Assembly: GCA_905479495.1 (NCBI GenBank)
Contig: CAJQMR010000002.1
Location: 186,001-250,000, forward strand
Direction: 5' to 3'
Length of the DNA: 64,000 nucleotides
Origin: an uncultured Anaerolineae bacterium
Lineage (GTDB): Bacteria; Chloroflexota; Anaerolineae; Promineifilales; Promineifilaceae
Part shown: positions 1 to 7,843 of the stretch, piece after piece
Numbering within the stretch: the first letter of the stretch is position 1
Layout: each line of letters opens with the position of its first letter
The notes under the pieces: generated by a model
The model's database searches: none
Told to the model about the DNA's origin: nothing
What the model saw: only the letters and a program-made list of their open reading frames with translations
Translations under genes and position numbers: made by a program

Positions 1-392
1 TCGTCGGTGCCAATGCCTAATAGCTGTCCGCCGCCTTCCAGCCGGTCTACGGTTATGAAACCCCAGCCCTGGAAATATTCTTGGGGAATAACGGCCGTTA
101 CCCCAGGCAGCGCGCTAATATCAGAAACAGTTTGGTCGGTGATGACCGTGATATTGCCTGGTTCACCCGTCTCAGGGTTAGGCTCGCCATAGTTGGGCCA
201 CACCTGAATTTTGGTCAGATCGCCAATACCACCCAGCTGGCTGGCCGCATTTTGCTGCAAGCCATTGCCCAACGACACCAGCAGCACCACCGCCGCCGTG
301 CCAATGATGACGCCAACGGCCGTTAGCATCACCCGCCCCTTGCGCCGGGCCAGGTTTTCCCAAACAAGTGAAAGTAAATCAAAAATGCCCAT
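1..392 (-). CDS. MacB/FtsX-type ABC transporter permease, N-terminal part (cut by window edge)
   Basis: Membrane permease of a MacB-like ABC transporter; only about the first 130 residues lie in the window, the rest being beyond position 1. The reverse-strand reading starts MGIFDLLSLVWENLARRKGR, the usual short cytoplasmic helix of MacB permeases, followed by one membrane segment (about residues 21-42) and the start of a periplasmic domain with the typical 'ISALPGVTAVIP' stretch of the MacB_PCD fold. It is the last gene in view of a minus-strand operon behind the secreted protein at 509-2371 and the ATPase at 2385-3086. Such transporters usually move peptides, lipoproteins or export intermediates; the substrate here cannot be told. 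The family call is firm. Confidence 0.85.
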   Translation of the reverse strand, partial: MGIFDLLSLVWENLARRKGRVMLTAVGVIIGTAAVVLLVSLGNGLQQNAASQLGGIGDLTKIQVWPNYGEPNPETGEPGNITVITDQTVSDISALPGVTAVIPQEYFQGWGFITVDRLEGGGQLLGIGTD

Positions 393-417
393 AGTCAGCC
401 TTCAGATAAAAAGTTTT

Positions 418-507
418 TGACGCAAAGGCGCAAAGAAGGAAAGGGGGAAAGATTAAAAAAACCTCTTTGCGGCCTCTGCCTCTTTGCGTTCTTTGCGTTA
501 AATTTGC
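418..507. repeat. Intergenic inverted repeat, GCAAAG word family
   Basis: The spacer between the permease and the secreted protein is filled by direct and inverted copies of the word GCAAAG. The left side reads ACGCAAAGGCGCAAAG and the right side CTTTGCGTTCTTTGCG, so the transcript can fold into a long hairpin. Related words occur at 15140-15182 and inside the coding gene at 37755. It could act as an RNA processing or attenuation site inside the operon; that is inference. Confidence 0.7.
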
Positions 508-508
508 G

Positions 509-2371
509 CTACGGCCCAAACACTGGCCCTTCCACTGGCACATCGACGGGTCCATCTATCGGAAAGTCGCTAGGGACGCCAAAGTCGGGCTGGGCGGGCT
601 GCGGTACGCCGCTGCTCAGGCCCAGCAGGCCCAGAACGAAGCGCCACACTTTTTGGCCAAACGTTTCGGGTTCCTCCACGACTTCGGGGAACGGTTCTTC
701 AGGGAAGCCATCAATGGGTTCCTCAAAAATCGGTGCGTCGATGACGTTAATCGTCAGCGTTTTGGTGAGGATTTGTGGTTGGTTGAAGTCATCGGTGTAG
801 TTGACGCTCAGTACCAAATCCAGCGGCCCGGCCATTTCTGGGTAAATCACGGCATCCAGGGGGAAGAAGCCACCAGGGTCCAGCGTGCCCACGAAGAAGC
901 TGTTGTTCTCGAAGGTTGCTCCCTCACCATTCACGCTGAAATTGCCAAACACGGCCGTTCCTCTACCACTGTTCACCAACTGCAACGGTAAGCTGCCTGG
1001 CTGCCCCACAAAAAAGTCAAAAACAGGCGTGTAGAAGTTCATTTCGACGGACGGCCGTTTAAAAACCAGCAGCGTAATCACCTGATCATCTTCGTAGCTG
1101 TTGTTGCGCGCGTCGGTGTAGACAAACGTCACCTTTACCGGATAGGCACCTGGCTCTGTAGCCGCGTTGACGATAAGCGCCATGCTTGTTTCCAGCGAAT
1201 CATTCTGGTTCAGATCGCCCAGCGTTTGCACATTGGAAGCGCCCACGGGGGCAAATTTGCCAAAATCACCGCTGGCCCCATCCAGCCCGCCGCCGGGCAC
1301 TGGGGTTCCGTCAACCGTGCCACCCGTTGTACTGCCCCCGCCCAAAATCATTGTTACCCGCACAGCGTCGGCATTGCCCTGGTTTTGCAGCGTCAGGTTG
1401 AGCGTAAAGCCCATGCCTGGTTCCAACTGTTCCTGGTCAACTTCATAGCCAGTGACCAGCAGTTGGGGGCGCAGGATGGGTCCGCTGGTGGCTGTGGCGG
1501 TAGCCGTTGCTGTGGGTGTGGCGGTTGGTGCCGCCCCGCCGGTGGCGACCCGTTTAACCGGGAAGGTGAGGGCGAAGGTTTCGCTGTAGGTTGTGCCGTT
1601 CACATCGGTGTAATCCACTTTCACTTCCAGCGTGCCGATGCTTTGTCCGGCCAGATCGCGGCTGGCGGCTAAGGGCTGCCAAAAGCGCACCGTGCCGCCT
1701 GGATCGATGATGCCCAGGGCTTGAACGCCACCCGTGTCGCGGGCAGTGAAGTTCCCGGCGACAAAGGTGACCACCACGTTGCTGGCCCGGCTCTGCCCGG
1801 CGTTGGCAATGGTCATCTCGAAGGCCAGATTTTCACCCGGCGCAATTTCGGCCGAACTGGCCCCGTAGCTGTTGACAACGAGCAACGGCCGTACAAAAGC
1901 GGTCGGCGCGGGCGTGTTGGTGGGGGCAGGCGTATTGGTCGGCCCAGCGGGCGCGGTGACTGTCAGGGCATTAGGCAGCGTGGCCGAAGCCGCGTTGGGA
2001 TTAATGACCGCGATGCTGTACCCACCGGGCGTTGTACCCGCAGGCAGGTTGGCTCGCAGCAGGCTGGCGCTGACAAAGGTGGTGTTTAGCCCGCCCATGC
2101 CGGACAAAACCACCACGGCACCATCGACAAAACCGCTGCCAGTCACCACCAGTTCGGTATCAACCAGGTTGCTGACGCTGTTGGGCTGAACGGCCGTAAC
2201 GGCCAATGCCGATGCTGCTGTCGTGGCCGTTGCTGTGGCGGTCGCCGTTGCTGTGGGGGTGTCTGCCTGCGCCACCGCCGGTGCAGGCGTTAAGCTGCTG
2301 GCCAGCGACCCGCCGACAAACAGAAGCAAAAAGAAGAGCAAAAATACTTTTTGTAGAAGAGACTGTTTCAT
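509..2371 (-). CDS. Secreted IPT/TIG and CARDB-like repeat protein of an ABC-transporter operon
   Basis: A 620-residue exported protein. The start at 2371 (MKQSLLQKVF) is chosen because a clear signal peptide follows (hydrophobic residues about 9-25, cleavage near AVAQA); an upstream in-frame start would add 42 non-signal residues and overlap the ATPase gene. After a Thr-Ala linker there is an IPT/TIG-like immunoglobulin domain (about 58-140), a second Thr-Pro linker, then two or three CARDB/COG1361-like beta-sandwich domains, and a short hydrophobic stretch near the C terminus (VWRFVLGLLGLSS) that may anchor it. COG1361-type proteins often sit beside MacB-like transporters, as here, 13 bp after the ATPase. 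It probably works outside the membrane with the transporter; ligand unknown. Confidence 0.75.
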   Translation of the reverse strand: MKQSLLQKVFLLFFLLLFVGGSLASSLTPAPAVAQADTPTATATATATATTAASALAVTAVQPNSVSNLVDTELVVTGSGFVDGAVVVLSGMGGLNTTFVSASLLRANLPAGTTPGGYSIAVINPNAASATLPNALTVTAPAGPTNTPAPTNTPAPTAFVRPLLVVNSYGASSAEIAPGENLAFEMTIANAGQSRASNVVVTFVAGNFTARDTGGVQALGIIDPGGTVRFWQPLAASRDLAGQSIGTLEVKVDYTDVNGTTYSETFALTFPVKRVATGGAAPTATPTATATATATSGPILRPQLLVTGYEVDQEQLEPGMGFTLNLTLQNQGNADAVRVTMILGGGSTTGGTVDGTPVPGGGLDGASGDFGKFAPVGASNVQTLGDLNQNDSLETSMALIVNAATEPGAYPVKVTFVYTDARNNSYEDDQVITLLVFKRPSVEMNFYTPVFDFFVGQPGSLPLQLVNSGRGTAVFGNFSVNGEGATFENNSFFVGTLDPGGFFPLDAVIYPEMAGPLDLVLSVNYTDDFNQPQILTKTLTINVIDAPIFEEPIDGFPEEPFPEVVEEPETFGQKVWRFVLGLLGLSSGVPQPAQPDFGVPSDFPIDGPVDVPVEGPVFGP

Positions 2372-2384
2372 TAGATTGCCTTGG

Positions 2385-3086
2385 TTAGTGAAGATTTGTT
2401 GCCGCCTCAAATTCGGCGTCGGAAACGATACGGCCGTCCAGCATGTGTACCGTATTCGTGGCATAAGCCGACATACGTGGATCATGGGTGACGACAAGGA
2501 CGGTACGGCCGTTTTGATGCAGTTCGGCCAGCAGGTCCATGATGCTGTTGCCGCTGGCGCTGTCTAGATTGCCCGTTGGCTCATCTGCCAGGATGAGCTG
2601 CGGATTGTTGACCAAAGCTCTGGCCACAGCCACGCGCTGCTGCTGCCCACCGGATAGCTCGGTGGGTTTATGGTGCACCCGGTCGCCCAGCCCCACCCGC
2701 TGCAATAGTTCAAAGGCACGGGCGTAGCGCTGATGGCGCGGCACGCGGGCAAAGCGCATGGGAAAGGCCACGTTGTCCAGGGCGCTTAAGCTGGAAATGA
2801 GGTTGAATGATTGAAAAATGAAGCCAATCGTCTGCTGGCGGAAAATCGCCAGCCCATTCTCATCCAGCGTGCCGATGGATTTGTCGCCCACCCGAATCTC
2901 GCCGCTGCTGGGGCGATCCAGTCCGCCGAGCAGGTAAAGCAGCGTGCTTTTACCCGATCCAGACGGCCCCATGACGGCCCAAAAGGTGTTTGGCTCAATG
3001 CTCAGGCTCACATCCGCCAGAGCGTGGACCTTTTCGCGGCCCATCTGGTACGTTTTGCGCAGGTGGTTGATGGTGATGAATGTCAT
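2385..3086 (-). CDS. LolD/MacB-family ABC transporter ATP-binding protein
   Basis: Cytoplasmic ATPase subunit (233 residues) that powers the MacB-type permease encoded downstream. Walker A is GPSGSGKST at residues 40-48, the Q-loop follows in 'FIFQSFNLI', the signature is [15 protein letters not shown], Walker B is LILADEP with the family-typical TGNLDS, and the switch His is in 'VVTHD'. Length and motif spacing are normal for the LolD/MacB group, whose members couple ATP hydrolysis to mechanotransmission rather than ordinary transport. It lies between the Yip1-family gene and the secreted CARDB-like protein, all on the minus strand. Confidence 0.95.
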   Translation of the reverse strand: MTFITINHLRKTYQMGREKVHALADVSLSIEPNTFWAVMGPSGSGKSTLLYLLGGLDRPSSGEIRVGDKSIGTLDENGLAIFRQQTIGFIFQSFNLISSLSALDNVAFPMRFARVPRHQRYARAFELLQRVGLGDRVHHKPTELSGGQQQRVAVARALVNNPQLILADEPTGNLDSASGNSIMDLLAELHQNGRTVLVVTHDPRMSAYATNTVHMLDGRIVSDAEFEAATNLH

Positions 3087-3087
3087 A

Positions 3088-3164
3088 GTCGGTGAGCGGT
3101 AATCGGTGATCAGTAATCGGTAAACGTTCTTACCGATTACCGTTTACGGATGACCGATTACGAG
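3088..3164. repeat. Intergenic inverted repeat, CGGTAATCGGT word family
   Basis: The spacer between the Yip1-family gene and the ATPase consists of repeated words: GGTAATCGGTGATCAGTAA on one side, TTACCGATTACCGTTTACGG on the other. The two halves can pair into a hairpin. The same words recur at 6322-6366 and 41334-41405, always between genes. Confidence 0.75.
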
Positions 3165-3944
3165 TTAAAAGAACGGCCGTATCACCGTCAAATCGCTAAA
3201 CTGGGCGGAGATGAGGGCCGGGACGCCACGCAGCAAGAAGAGAACGAGAACGGTAAGCAGAACGGCCGTCCATGTTTTCACTTTGCTCAGGTTGGCCCCG
3301 GCATTCAGACCAATGCCCAGCAGCAGCCAGTGCCACAGCAGGTAAATATCGACAAAAGTGAGCAGCGCCGCCAGGTAGAGCATCATTGCGCCTTCACCAG
3401 CAGGGGCAAAGCCGGACAACCCCAGGCTGGCAAGCGTCTGTCCGTTGTTCCACATGGCCACAGTACGCACCACATCGCGCAGGGCAAAGGGCAGCAGCGA
3501 CCAGGCCGTGACGTTTAGCACCTGTTGGCTGCTTAGGCGTCCGCCCAGCAAGGTTAGGCCCAGATGCAGCAGCCACCCCAGCAGCAGCCAGCCCAGATAC
3601 ACACCCAAAATGGCCATCACGGCGGGCAGTAAATAAGTGAAAACCGGGCCGCTGGTGGCGGTCATGGCTTGCTGGAATTGGGCCTGCTGTTCTGGCGTGT
3701 AATATTCCCAGCCCTGCGGCAAGGTGAGCTGCCCGCTGGCAGCGGCAGCCGCCTTCAGACCGCCATCTACCAGGGTGCGTACCAGCCCGGTGAGAATGAG
3801 AATGAGGATAGGTGTGTGCCAAACGGCCGTATCCAGCTCCACAATGCGGCCAAAAGCGCGACGCGGTTGAAACAGCACCGGCAGCACCCAGTTAAAGCGC
3901 CAGCGCCCACCTGGCTCATACGTTGAAATTGACAAATCGCTCAT
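3165..3944 (-). CDS. Yip1-family multi-pass membrane protein
   Basis: A 259-residue integral membrane protein with about five hydrophobic segments and the overall pattern of bacterial Yip1 domains (an N-terminal 'VLFQPRRAFGRIVE' amphipathic stretch, then paired helices). The start at 3944 (MSDLSIS) is favoured over an ATG 33 bp upstream because a GGAGGAAAG ribosome-binding site precedes it. It opens the minus-strand operon with the MacB-type ATPase, secreted CARDB-like protein and permease. Yip1-family proteins next to MacB transporters are common but uncharacterised, so a role in assembling or regulating the transporter is only inferred. Confidence 0.75.
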   Translation of the reverse strand: MSDLSISTYEPGGRWRFNWVLPVLFQPRRAFGRIVELDTAVWHTPILILILTGLVRTLVDGGLKAAAAASGQLTLPQGWEYYTPEQQAQFQQAMTATSGPVFTYLLPAVMAILGVYLGWLLLGWLLHLGLTLLGGRLSSQQVLNVTAWSLLPFALRDVVRTVAMWNNGQTLASLGLSGFAPAGEGAMMLYLAALLTFVDIYLLWHWLLLGIGLNAGANLSKVKTWTAVLLTVLVLFLLRGVPALISAQFSDLTVIRPFF

Positions 3945-4376
3945 ACAAATCTTTCCTCCAGGCTTTTGCCTGACCATTCATTGGAATTTCGGAATTTCCT
4001 CGGAAACTGCGCTCAAGACCCTCTCTCTGTCTATGCGTTTCCAGGGAAATGTGCCAGTCAAGGAACCGCGAAGAACCACAAACCCAATTTGTGATTCTGT
4101 CGATTGTTTAGGACTTTCCGTTTACTTGTAAGGGGATGCGATGTTTGGCCTTCTTCCACCAAACATTGCTGCGTATTTTAGCGTTTATTTTGCCCGTTAA
4201 CTTGACGCTACAAGACCAAAAATCGACCGAAATCAACGATTGGTATACGCAGTGGAGGATGAACAGAGGCAAAATGATCCCCATTGCGGCAACCGACAAT
4301 TTAGTGAAGTTTGTTATAATGACAGCTTGATTCATTTCAATGAATGAAACTTGCTGTGAGAGTTAATAAAAAACCT
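3945..4376. other. Gene-free spacer with inverted repeat and probable promoter
   Basis: Divergent spacer between the Yip1-family gene and the radical SAM gene. It holds an inverted repeat (listed separately at 3994-4051) and, at 4315-4320, a TATAAT box about 60 bp before the radical SAM start that could be its -10 element; no convincing -35 was found at normal spacing. An open frame on the minus strand at 4108-4335 has no recognisable features and is not called. Confidence 0.5.
3994..4051. repeat. Inverted repeat, TTTCC-GGAAAC family (copy 1)
   Basis: Left arm ATTTCCTCGGAAACTGC (3994-4010) and right arm GCGTTTCCAGGGAAAT (4035-4050) pair with few mismatches around a CT-rich loop. Each arm is itself nearly palindromic. 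The same element appears at 8826-8881 and 27733-27783. Confidence 0.75.
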
Positions 4377-6323
4377 ATGAAAAACAGAACCCCAGAACAA
4401 ATTGAGGTGATGCTGGAACGCATCTTACCCCGTGTAGCCAAGCCGGGGCGTTACACTGGCGGCGAATACAACCAGGTGGTGAAAGATTGGGCCGAAATTG
4501 AGTACAAAGTTGCTCTGGCCTTTCCTGATATTTATGATCTTGGCATGTCCAACCTGGGCTTGATGATCATGTACGATATCATCAACAAGCATAAAAATTT
4601 GCTGGCTGAGCGCGTCTACTGCCCCTGGGACGATATGGAAGCGGTGATGCGCGAGCGGGAAATTCCGCTTTTCTCGTTGGAAACCAAGCATCCCATCCGC
4701 GAATTTGACATGCTGGCCATCAGCCTGCCGTACGAACAGCTGTACACCAATGCCCTGAACCTGATCGATCTGGCCGGACTGCCGGTACGCGCCAAGGATC
4801 GGGATGCCAGTTATCCGCTGGTGATTGCTGGCGGGCACGCCTGCTACAACCCAGAACCAATGTCGCCCTTCATTGATGTGTTTGTCATTGGCGAAGGGGA
4901 AGAGGCCATTTTGCAGATCATCGGCGTGATGCGGGCGGCGGCCCACCTGGATCGGGAGACGCAGCTGCGCTACATTGCCCAAATTGAGGGTTGCTACGTG
5001 CCCCGCTTTTATGATGTGACCTACCACGACGACGGCACCGTGAAGGCGATCACGCCCAACATGCCAGAAGCGCCACCCAAAGTGATGAAAACCATCGTGC
5101 CGGTGATGCCGCCGCCGGTGACCGATTTCATCATTCCTTTTGTGGAGCTGGTGCATAATCGCGCGCCCATCGAGATTATGCGGGGCTGCACGCGGGGCTG
5201 CCGCTTTTGCCACGCAGGCATGGTGACGCGCCCGGTGCGGGAGCGTCCGGTGGAAGAAGTGCTCACGGCGATGGAGCAAATTCTGGAAAGCACTGGCTAT
5301 GAGGAAATTGCGCTGCTGTCGCTCTCGTCCAGCGATTACACGCACGTTTTGGAGCTGACGGAAAAAATTGGGCAGCGCTTTGGCCATCTGGGGCTGAACA
5401 TTTCGCTGCCGTCGCTGCGCACCGAGTCGGTATCTACCCAGCTGATGGATAATTTGGGAGACGGCCGTCGCGGCGGCTTCACTTTAGCCCCGGAAGCGGC
5501 TACAGAAAAGATGCGCAACATCATCAATAAGTACGTCTCGCATGAAGAGCTGCTAGAAACAGCCCGCGAAATTTACCGGCGCGACTGGCGCAGCATCAAG
5601 CTGTACTTCATGATTGGCCATCCTATGGAAACAATCGAAGATGTACAGGCGATTGCCGATCTGGCCCGCCAGGTGTTGGCCGAGGGGCGTAAGTTCCATA
5701 ACAACAAGGCCAGCGTGAACGTAGGCGTCAGCACCTTCATTCCCAAGCCGCAAACGCCGTTCCAATGGGAACCGATGGATGAGGTGGACCAGGTAAATGC
5801 CAAGATTGATCTGCTGCGCAACGAGATACGCGGGTCGGGGCTGCGGCTGCGCTGGAACGAGCCGAAAGAGTCACTGTTTGAAGGCTTTTTGAGCCGGGGT
5901 GACCGGCGCATGGCGGAGGTGGTGGAACTGGCCTGGCGCAAAGGGGCCAAGTTCGATGCCTGGCATGAGCATTATGCCGAAGATGCCTGGAATGAGGCGT
6001 TGGCCGAAGTGGGGCTTGAGCCACGCTTTTACACGCACCGCAAACGCACCATCGACGAGATTTTCCCCTGGGAGCACATCGATATTGCTGTGACGAAGAA
6101 GTTCCTGACGCAAGATTATTTGATGAGCAAAGCGCAGGAGACGCGGATTGATTGCCGCCATCACTGTTTTGCCTGCGGCATCTTGCCCAAGCTGAAGGAT
6201 TTGCGCCGCGAGACGGCCGATTCTGCCTGGGAATGCCCGCCGGTGCCCACGCGCAAGCATCATGTGCCGCGCCAGGAGTCGGTGCCGGAGGTGGAAGGGA
6301 TTGCGTTGACTGTGATTCAGTGA
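4377..6323 (+). CDS. TIGR03960-type cobalamin-binding radical SAM protein
   Basis: A 648-residue enzyme with an N-terminal B12-binding-like Rossmann domain ('VALAFPDIYDLGMSNLGL', 'AGGHACYNPEPMSPFIDVFV') and a radical SAM core whose 4Fe-4S cysteines are seen as CTRGCRFC (Cys271, 275, 278 from this start). A Cys/His-containing tail (CRHHCFACG) lies near the C terminus, as in TIGR03960 proteins. The start at 4377 (MKNRTPEQIE) matches family N termini; an in-frame ATG at 4344 is possible. The partner often found next to this family, a DUF2344 protein, is not downstream. The substrate of the family is unknown; tRNA or ribosomal modification has been guessed. Confidence 0.9.
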   Translation: MKNRTPEQIEVMLERILPRVAKPGRYTGGEYNQVVKDWAEIEYKVALAFPDIYDLGMSNLGLMIMYDIINKHKNLLAERVYCPWDDMEAVMREREIPLFSLETKHPIREFDMLAISLPYEQLYTNALNLIDLAGLPVRAKDRDASYPLVIAGGHACYNPEPMSPFIDVFVIGEGEEAILQIIGVMRAAAHLDRETQLRYIAQIEGCYVPRFYDVTYHDDGTVKAITPNMPEAPPKVMKTIVPVMPPPVTDFIIPFVELVHNRAPIEIMRGCTRGCRFCHAGMVTRPVRERPVEEVLTAMEQILESTGYEEIALLSLSSSDYTHVLELTEKIGQRFGHLGLNISLPSLRTESVSTQLMDNLGDGRRGGFTLAPEAATEKMRNIINKYVSHEELLETAREIYRRDWRSIKLYFMIGHPMETIEDVQAIADLARQVLAEGRKFHNNKASVNVGVSTFIPKPQTPFQWEPMDEVDQVNAKIDLLRNEIRGSGLRLRWNEPKESLFEGFLSRGDRRMAEVVELAWRKGAKFDAWHEHYAEDAWNEALAEVGLEPRFYTHRKRTIDEIFPWEHIDIAVTKKFLTQDYLMSKAQETRIDCRHHCFACGILPKLKDLRRETADSAWECPPVPTRKHHVPRQESVPEVEGIALTVIQ

Positions 6324-6366
6324 ACGGTAATCGGTAATCAGTATTCGGTAACCAGTGAAAAGTGAA
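6322..6366. repeat. CGGTAATCGGT word-family repeat
   Basis: Directly after the radical SAM stop codon the words CGGTAATCGGTAATCAG and TTCGGTAACCAG are repeated head to tail. This is a shorter relative of the repeat at 3088-3164, here mostly in one orientation, leading into a terminator. Confidence 0.65.
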
Positions 6367-6398
6367 CGGCCGTTTCCTCCCACAAACGGCCGTTTTTT
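6364..6398 (+). terminator. Rho-independent terminator built from two ACGGCCGT palindromes
   Basis: Stem AACGGCCGTTT (6365-6375) pairs with AAACGGCCGTT (6384-6394) across an 8-nt loop and is followed by a run of T. It terminates the radical SAM gene. Both arms are copies of the window-wide palindrome. Confidence 0.8.
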
Positions 6399-6410
6399 AT
6401 TTCCCCAATA

Positions 6411-6453
6411 GATTTAAGCCAAATTTAATATTGTTTAGGTCTCGGTTAACCCA
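6411..6453 (+). promoter_or_regulatory. Promoter block upstream of the first acidic peptide (copy 1)
   Basis: A 43-bp block beginning GATTTAAGCCAAATTTAA and ending with the palindrome GGTTAACC (6444-6451) is repeated almost exactly at 6946-6988, each time about 70-110 bp before a paralogous gene. In both copies TTAACC is followed 20 bp later by a TATG(C/A)T box. The conservation against a diverged background suggests a shared promoter or operator. Confidence 0.6.
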
Positions 6454-6522
6454 CGGTTGCCTCGTTTCCCCTATGCTAGAGACATATTCGTTGAACACAA
6501 CATTTTATTTGGAGGTTTTATC

Positions 6523-6885
6523 ATGAATCGTACAAAAGGTATTTTAGCAGCAGGCACGTTAACTGGTTTGGTACTGATCACCTTGTTGGCCTTGGGATTT
6601 GGTAACCTGGGAGCCACAGCCGATAATGCAACGGCCGTTTCTCAACAGCCGCAAATTGTCACAACAGACACTGCCGCCCAGGACGCGGTGCAGGCGTGGC
6701 AGGATTACAGCGCTGGACTAGAGCAAACGGTACGTACCTTGCAAGAACGTGAAAGTGCATACCAATCCCAGATTGATTCAGCCAATCAGACCATCGTGAA
6801 TTTACAGGGCCAGGTTAACAGCGCTGGCAGCAACCCGGTACGCATCAGTGGCGGTGAACACGAAGGGTTTGAACATGACGACTAA
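6523..6885 (+). CDS. Small membrane-anchored peptide with acidic His-containing tail, copy 1
   Basis: A 120-residue protein starting MNRTKGILAAGTLTGLVLIT, with one N-terminal membrane segment or uncleaved signal (about residues 7-30), then an extracytoplasmic part with a short coiled-coil-like stretch (about 58-100, 'LEQTVRTLQERESAYQSQID') and an acidic tail GGEHEGFEHDD. The start is set by GGAGG at 6511-6515. It is paralogous to the next gene over nearly its whole length, including the promoter region, so the pair arose by tandem duplication. The tail could bind a metal ion. No known family recognised; the position ahead of an ApbE-like and a ferric-reductase-like gene suggests a redox role. 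Confidence 0.75.
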   Translation: MNRTKGILAAGTLTGLVLITLLALGFGNLGATADNATAVSQQPQIVTTDTAAQDAVQAWQDYSAGLEQTVRTLQERESAYQSQIDSANQTIVNLQGQVNSAGSNPVRISGGEHEGFEHDD

Positions 6886-6888
6886 TTG

Positions 6889-6932
6889 AAAAGGCCGCTT
6901 CTAGCTTCTAATCTAATTGGAAGCGGCCTTTT
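6889..6932 (+). terminator. Hairpin terminator after peptide copy 1
   Basis: AAAAGGCCGCTTC (6889-6901) pairs perfectly with GAAGCGGCCTTTT (6920-6932); the loop itself contains the small pair TTCTAG/CTAATTGGAA. It starts 4 bp after the stop codon. The following tract is C-rich (TTCCCCCCC) after four T, so termination strength is uncertain. Confidence 0.75.
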
Positions 6933-6945
6933 CCCCCCCGAAAAA

Positions 6946-6988
6946 GATTTAAGCCAAATTTAACATTGTTTAGGTCTGGGTTAACCCA
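6946..6988 (+). promoter_or_regulatory. Promoter block upstream of the second acidic peptide (copy 2)
   Basis: Near-identical second copy of the block at 6411-6453 (GATTTAAGCCAAATTTAA, then GGTTAACC). It shows that the promoter was duplicated together with the gene, so the two peptides are probably controlled by the same signal but transcribed separately. Confidence 0.6.
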
Positions 6989-7093
6989 ACCGCTTTTATT
7001 TTCGCCTATGATGTCCTCATCGTTATGAAGACATAGCTATGAGGACATAGTTATTAAACATAGCAATCATTTTTATTTATATGGAGGTTTAAT

Positions 7094-7522
7094 ATGAATC
7101 GTACAAAAGGAATTTTAGCCGCTGGCTCTTTAACCGGATTGGTCATTATCACCTTGTTGGGCTTAGGGTTTGGCAATTTGAGCGCCTTGGTGTCTGGCGG
7201 CAGCAGCGACAGCGCTACGGCCGTTCCCCAAGATGTGATTCCCCAGGAGCCACAAGTCAACACAACTGATCCGGCCGCTGAAGAAGCCGTAAAGGCATGG
7301 CAGGATTATAGTGCTGAACTGGAGCAAACGGTACGTACCATGCAGGAACGCGAGAGCGCGTATCAGTCGCAGATTGATGCAGCTAACAACACAATTGTGA
7401 ATCTGCAAGACCAGATTAACAGCACGAACAGTGCTGCCAGCAACGGTGGTGCTTATTACGATGATGACGAGCACGAAGAACATGAACACGAAGAACATGA
7501 GGGCTTTGAACATGACGACTAA
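7094..7522 (+). CDS. Small membrane-anchored peptide with acidic His-rich tail, copy 2
   Basis: A 142-residue paralogue of the preceding protein (MNRTKGILAAGSLTGLVIIT at the start; RBS GGAGG just upstream). One N-terminal membrane segment, a coiled-coil-like middle (about 74-115) and a tail expanded into His/Glu/Asp repeats (DDDEHEEHEHEEHEGFEHDD), which is a plausible binding site for a divalent metal. Compared with copy 1 the tail has grown by repetition of an EHEE unit. Its stop codon overlaps the start of the next gene (ATGACGACTAA arrangement), pointing to translational coupling. Confidence 0.75.
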   Translation: MNRTKGILAAGSLTGLVIITLLGLGFGNLSALVSGGSSDSATAVPQDVIPQEPQVNTTDPAAEEAVKAWQDYSAELEQTVRTMQERESAYQSQIDAANNTIVNLQDQINSTNSAASNGGAYYDDDEHEEHEHEEHEGFEHDD

Positions 7523-7829
7523 TCGTTCCAGAAGAACCAGCCAGCAAACCGGCACGTTGAAAACGGTCCTGGTCGTGGGCAGTCTGGTGGCTACGCTGGC
7601 CGGTACACGCCTTTTGGCAGCACAGGATACGGCCGTTTCCACAACGGCCTTTTCCACCGACGCCGCCGTTACAGTAGTGATTCCGGCAGACAACAGCGCC
7701 GCAACCAGTAGCAGCAGTACCCTGCCCTTGCCGCCAACGAGCGGGGGCACACAAGTTCAACTGAAAGCCATTCCGCAGGTGGTGCAGCCGCAGATTCGTC
7801 CGGTTGCCCGCGCGCGCTCATCTCGATAA
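7512..7829 (+). CDS. Small secreted or membrane-anchored protein of unknown function
   Basis: A 105-residue protein with an N-terminal hydrophobic segment (about residues 18-38, 'VLVVGSLVATLAGTRLLA') after a basic stretch, followed by a Ser/Thr/Ala-rich extracytoplasmic part and a basic C terminus. The ATG at 7512 overlaps the end of the preceding gene by 11 bp; an upstream start in the same frame would lie deep in the neighbour. No family recognised. It is in the same transcription unit as the ApbE-like gene 14 bp downstream and may be a partner or substrate, though no FMN-attachment motif was recognised in it. Confidence 0.6.
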   Translation: MTTNRSRRTSQQTGTLKTVLVVGSLVATLAGTRLLAAQDTAVSTTAFSTDAAVTVVIPADNSAATSSSSTLPLPPTSGGTQVQLKAIPQVVQPQIRPVARARSSR

Positions 7830-7843
7830 GAATCGGTAAGAAC

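Noticed and set aside
417..991. Plus-strand open frames of about 130-170 codons
   Set aside because: They begin in the GCAAAG inverted repeat and run antisense to the secreted protein gene; no signal or domain.
1480..2280. Tandem repeats of a GTTGCTGTGGCGGTC-like unit
   Set aside because: These are the codons for the Thr-Ala-Pro linkers of the secreted protein on the minus strand, not a DNA-level repeat array; the same applies to 12160-12300 and 57040-57240.
4108..4335. Open frame of 75 codons on the minus strand upstream of the radical SAM gene
   Set aside because: No RBS, no recognisable domain, and it covers the probable promoter and repeat-rich spacer; composition is that of a spacer.
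4425..5387. 320-codon open frame opposite the radical SAM gene
   Set aside because: Antisense shadow: His/Arg/Val-rich translation typical of the complement of a GC-rich gene, while the plus strand has clear radical SAM motifs.
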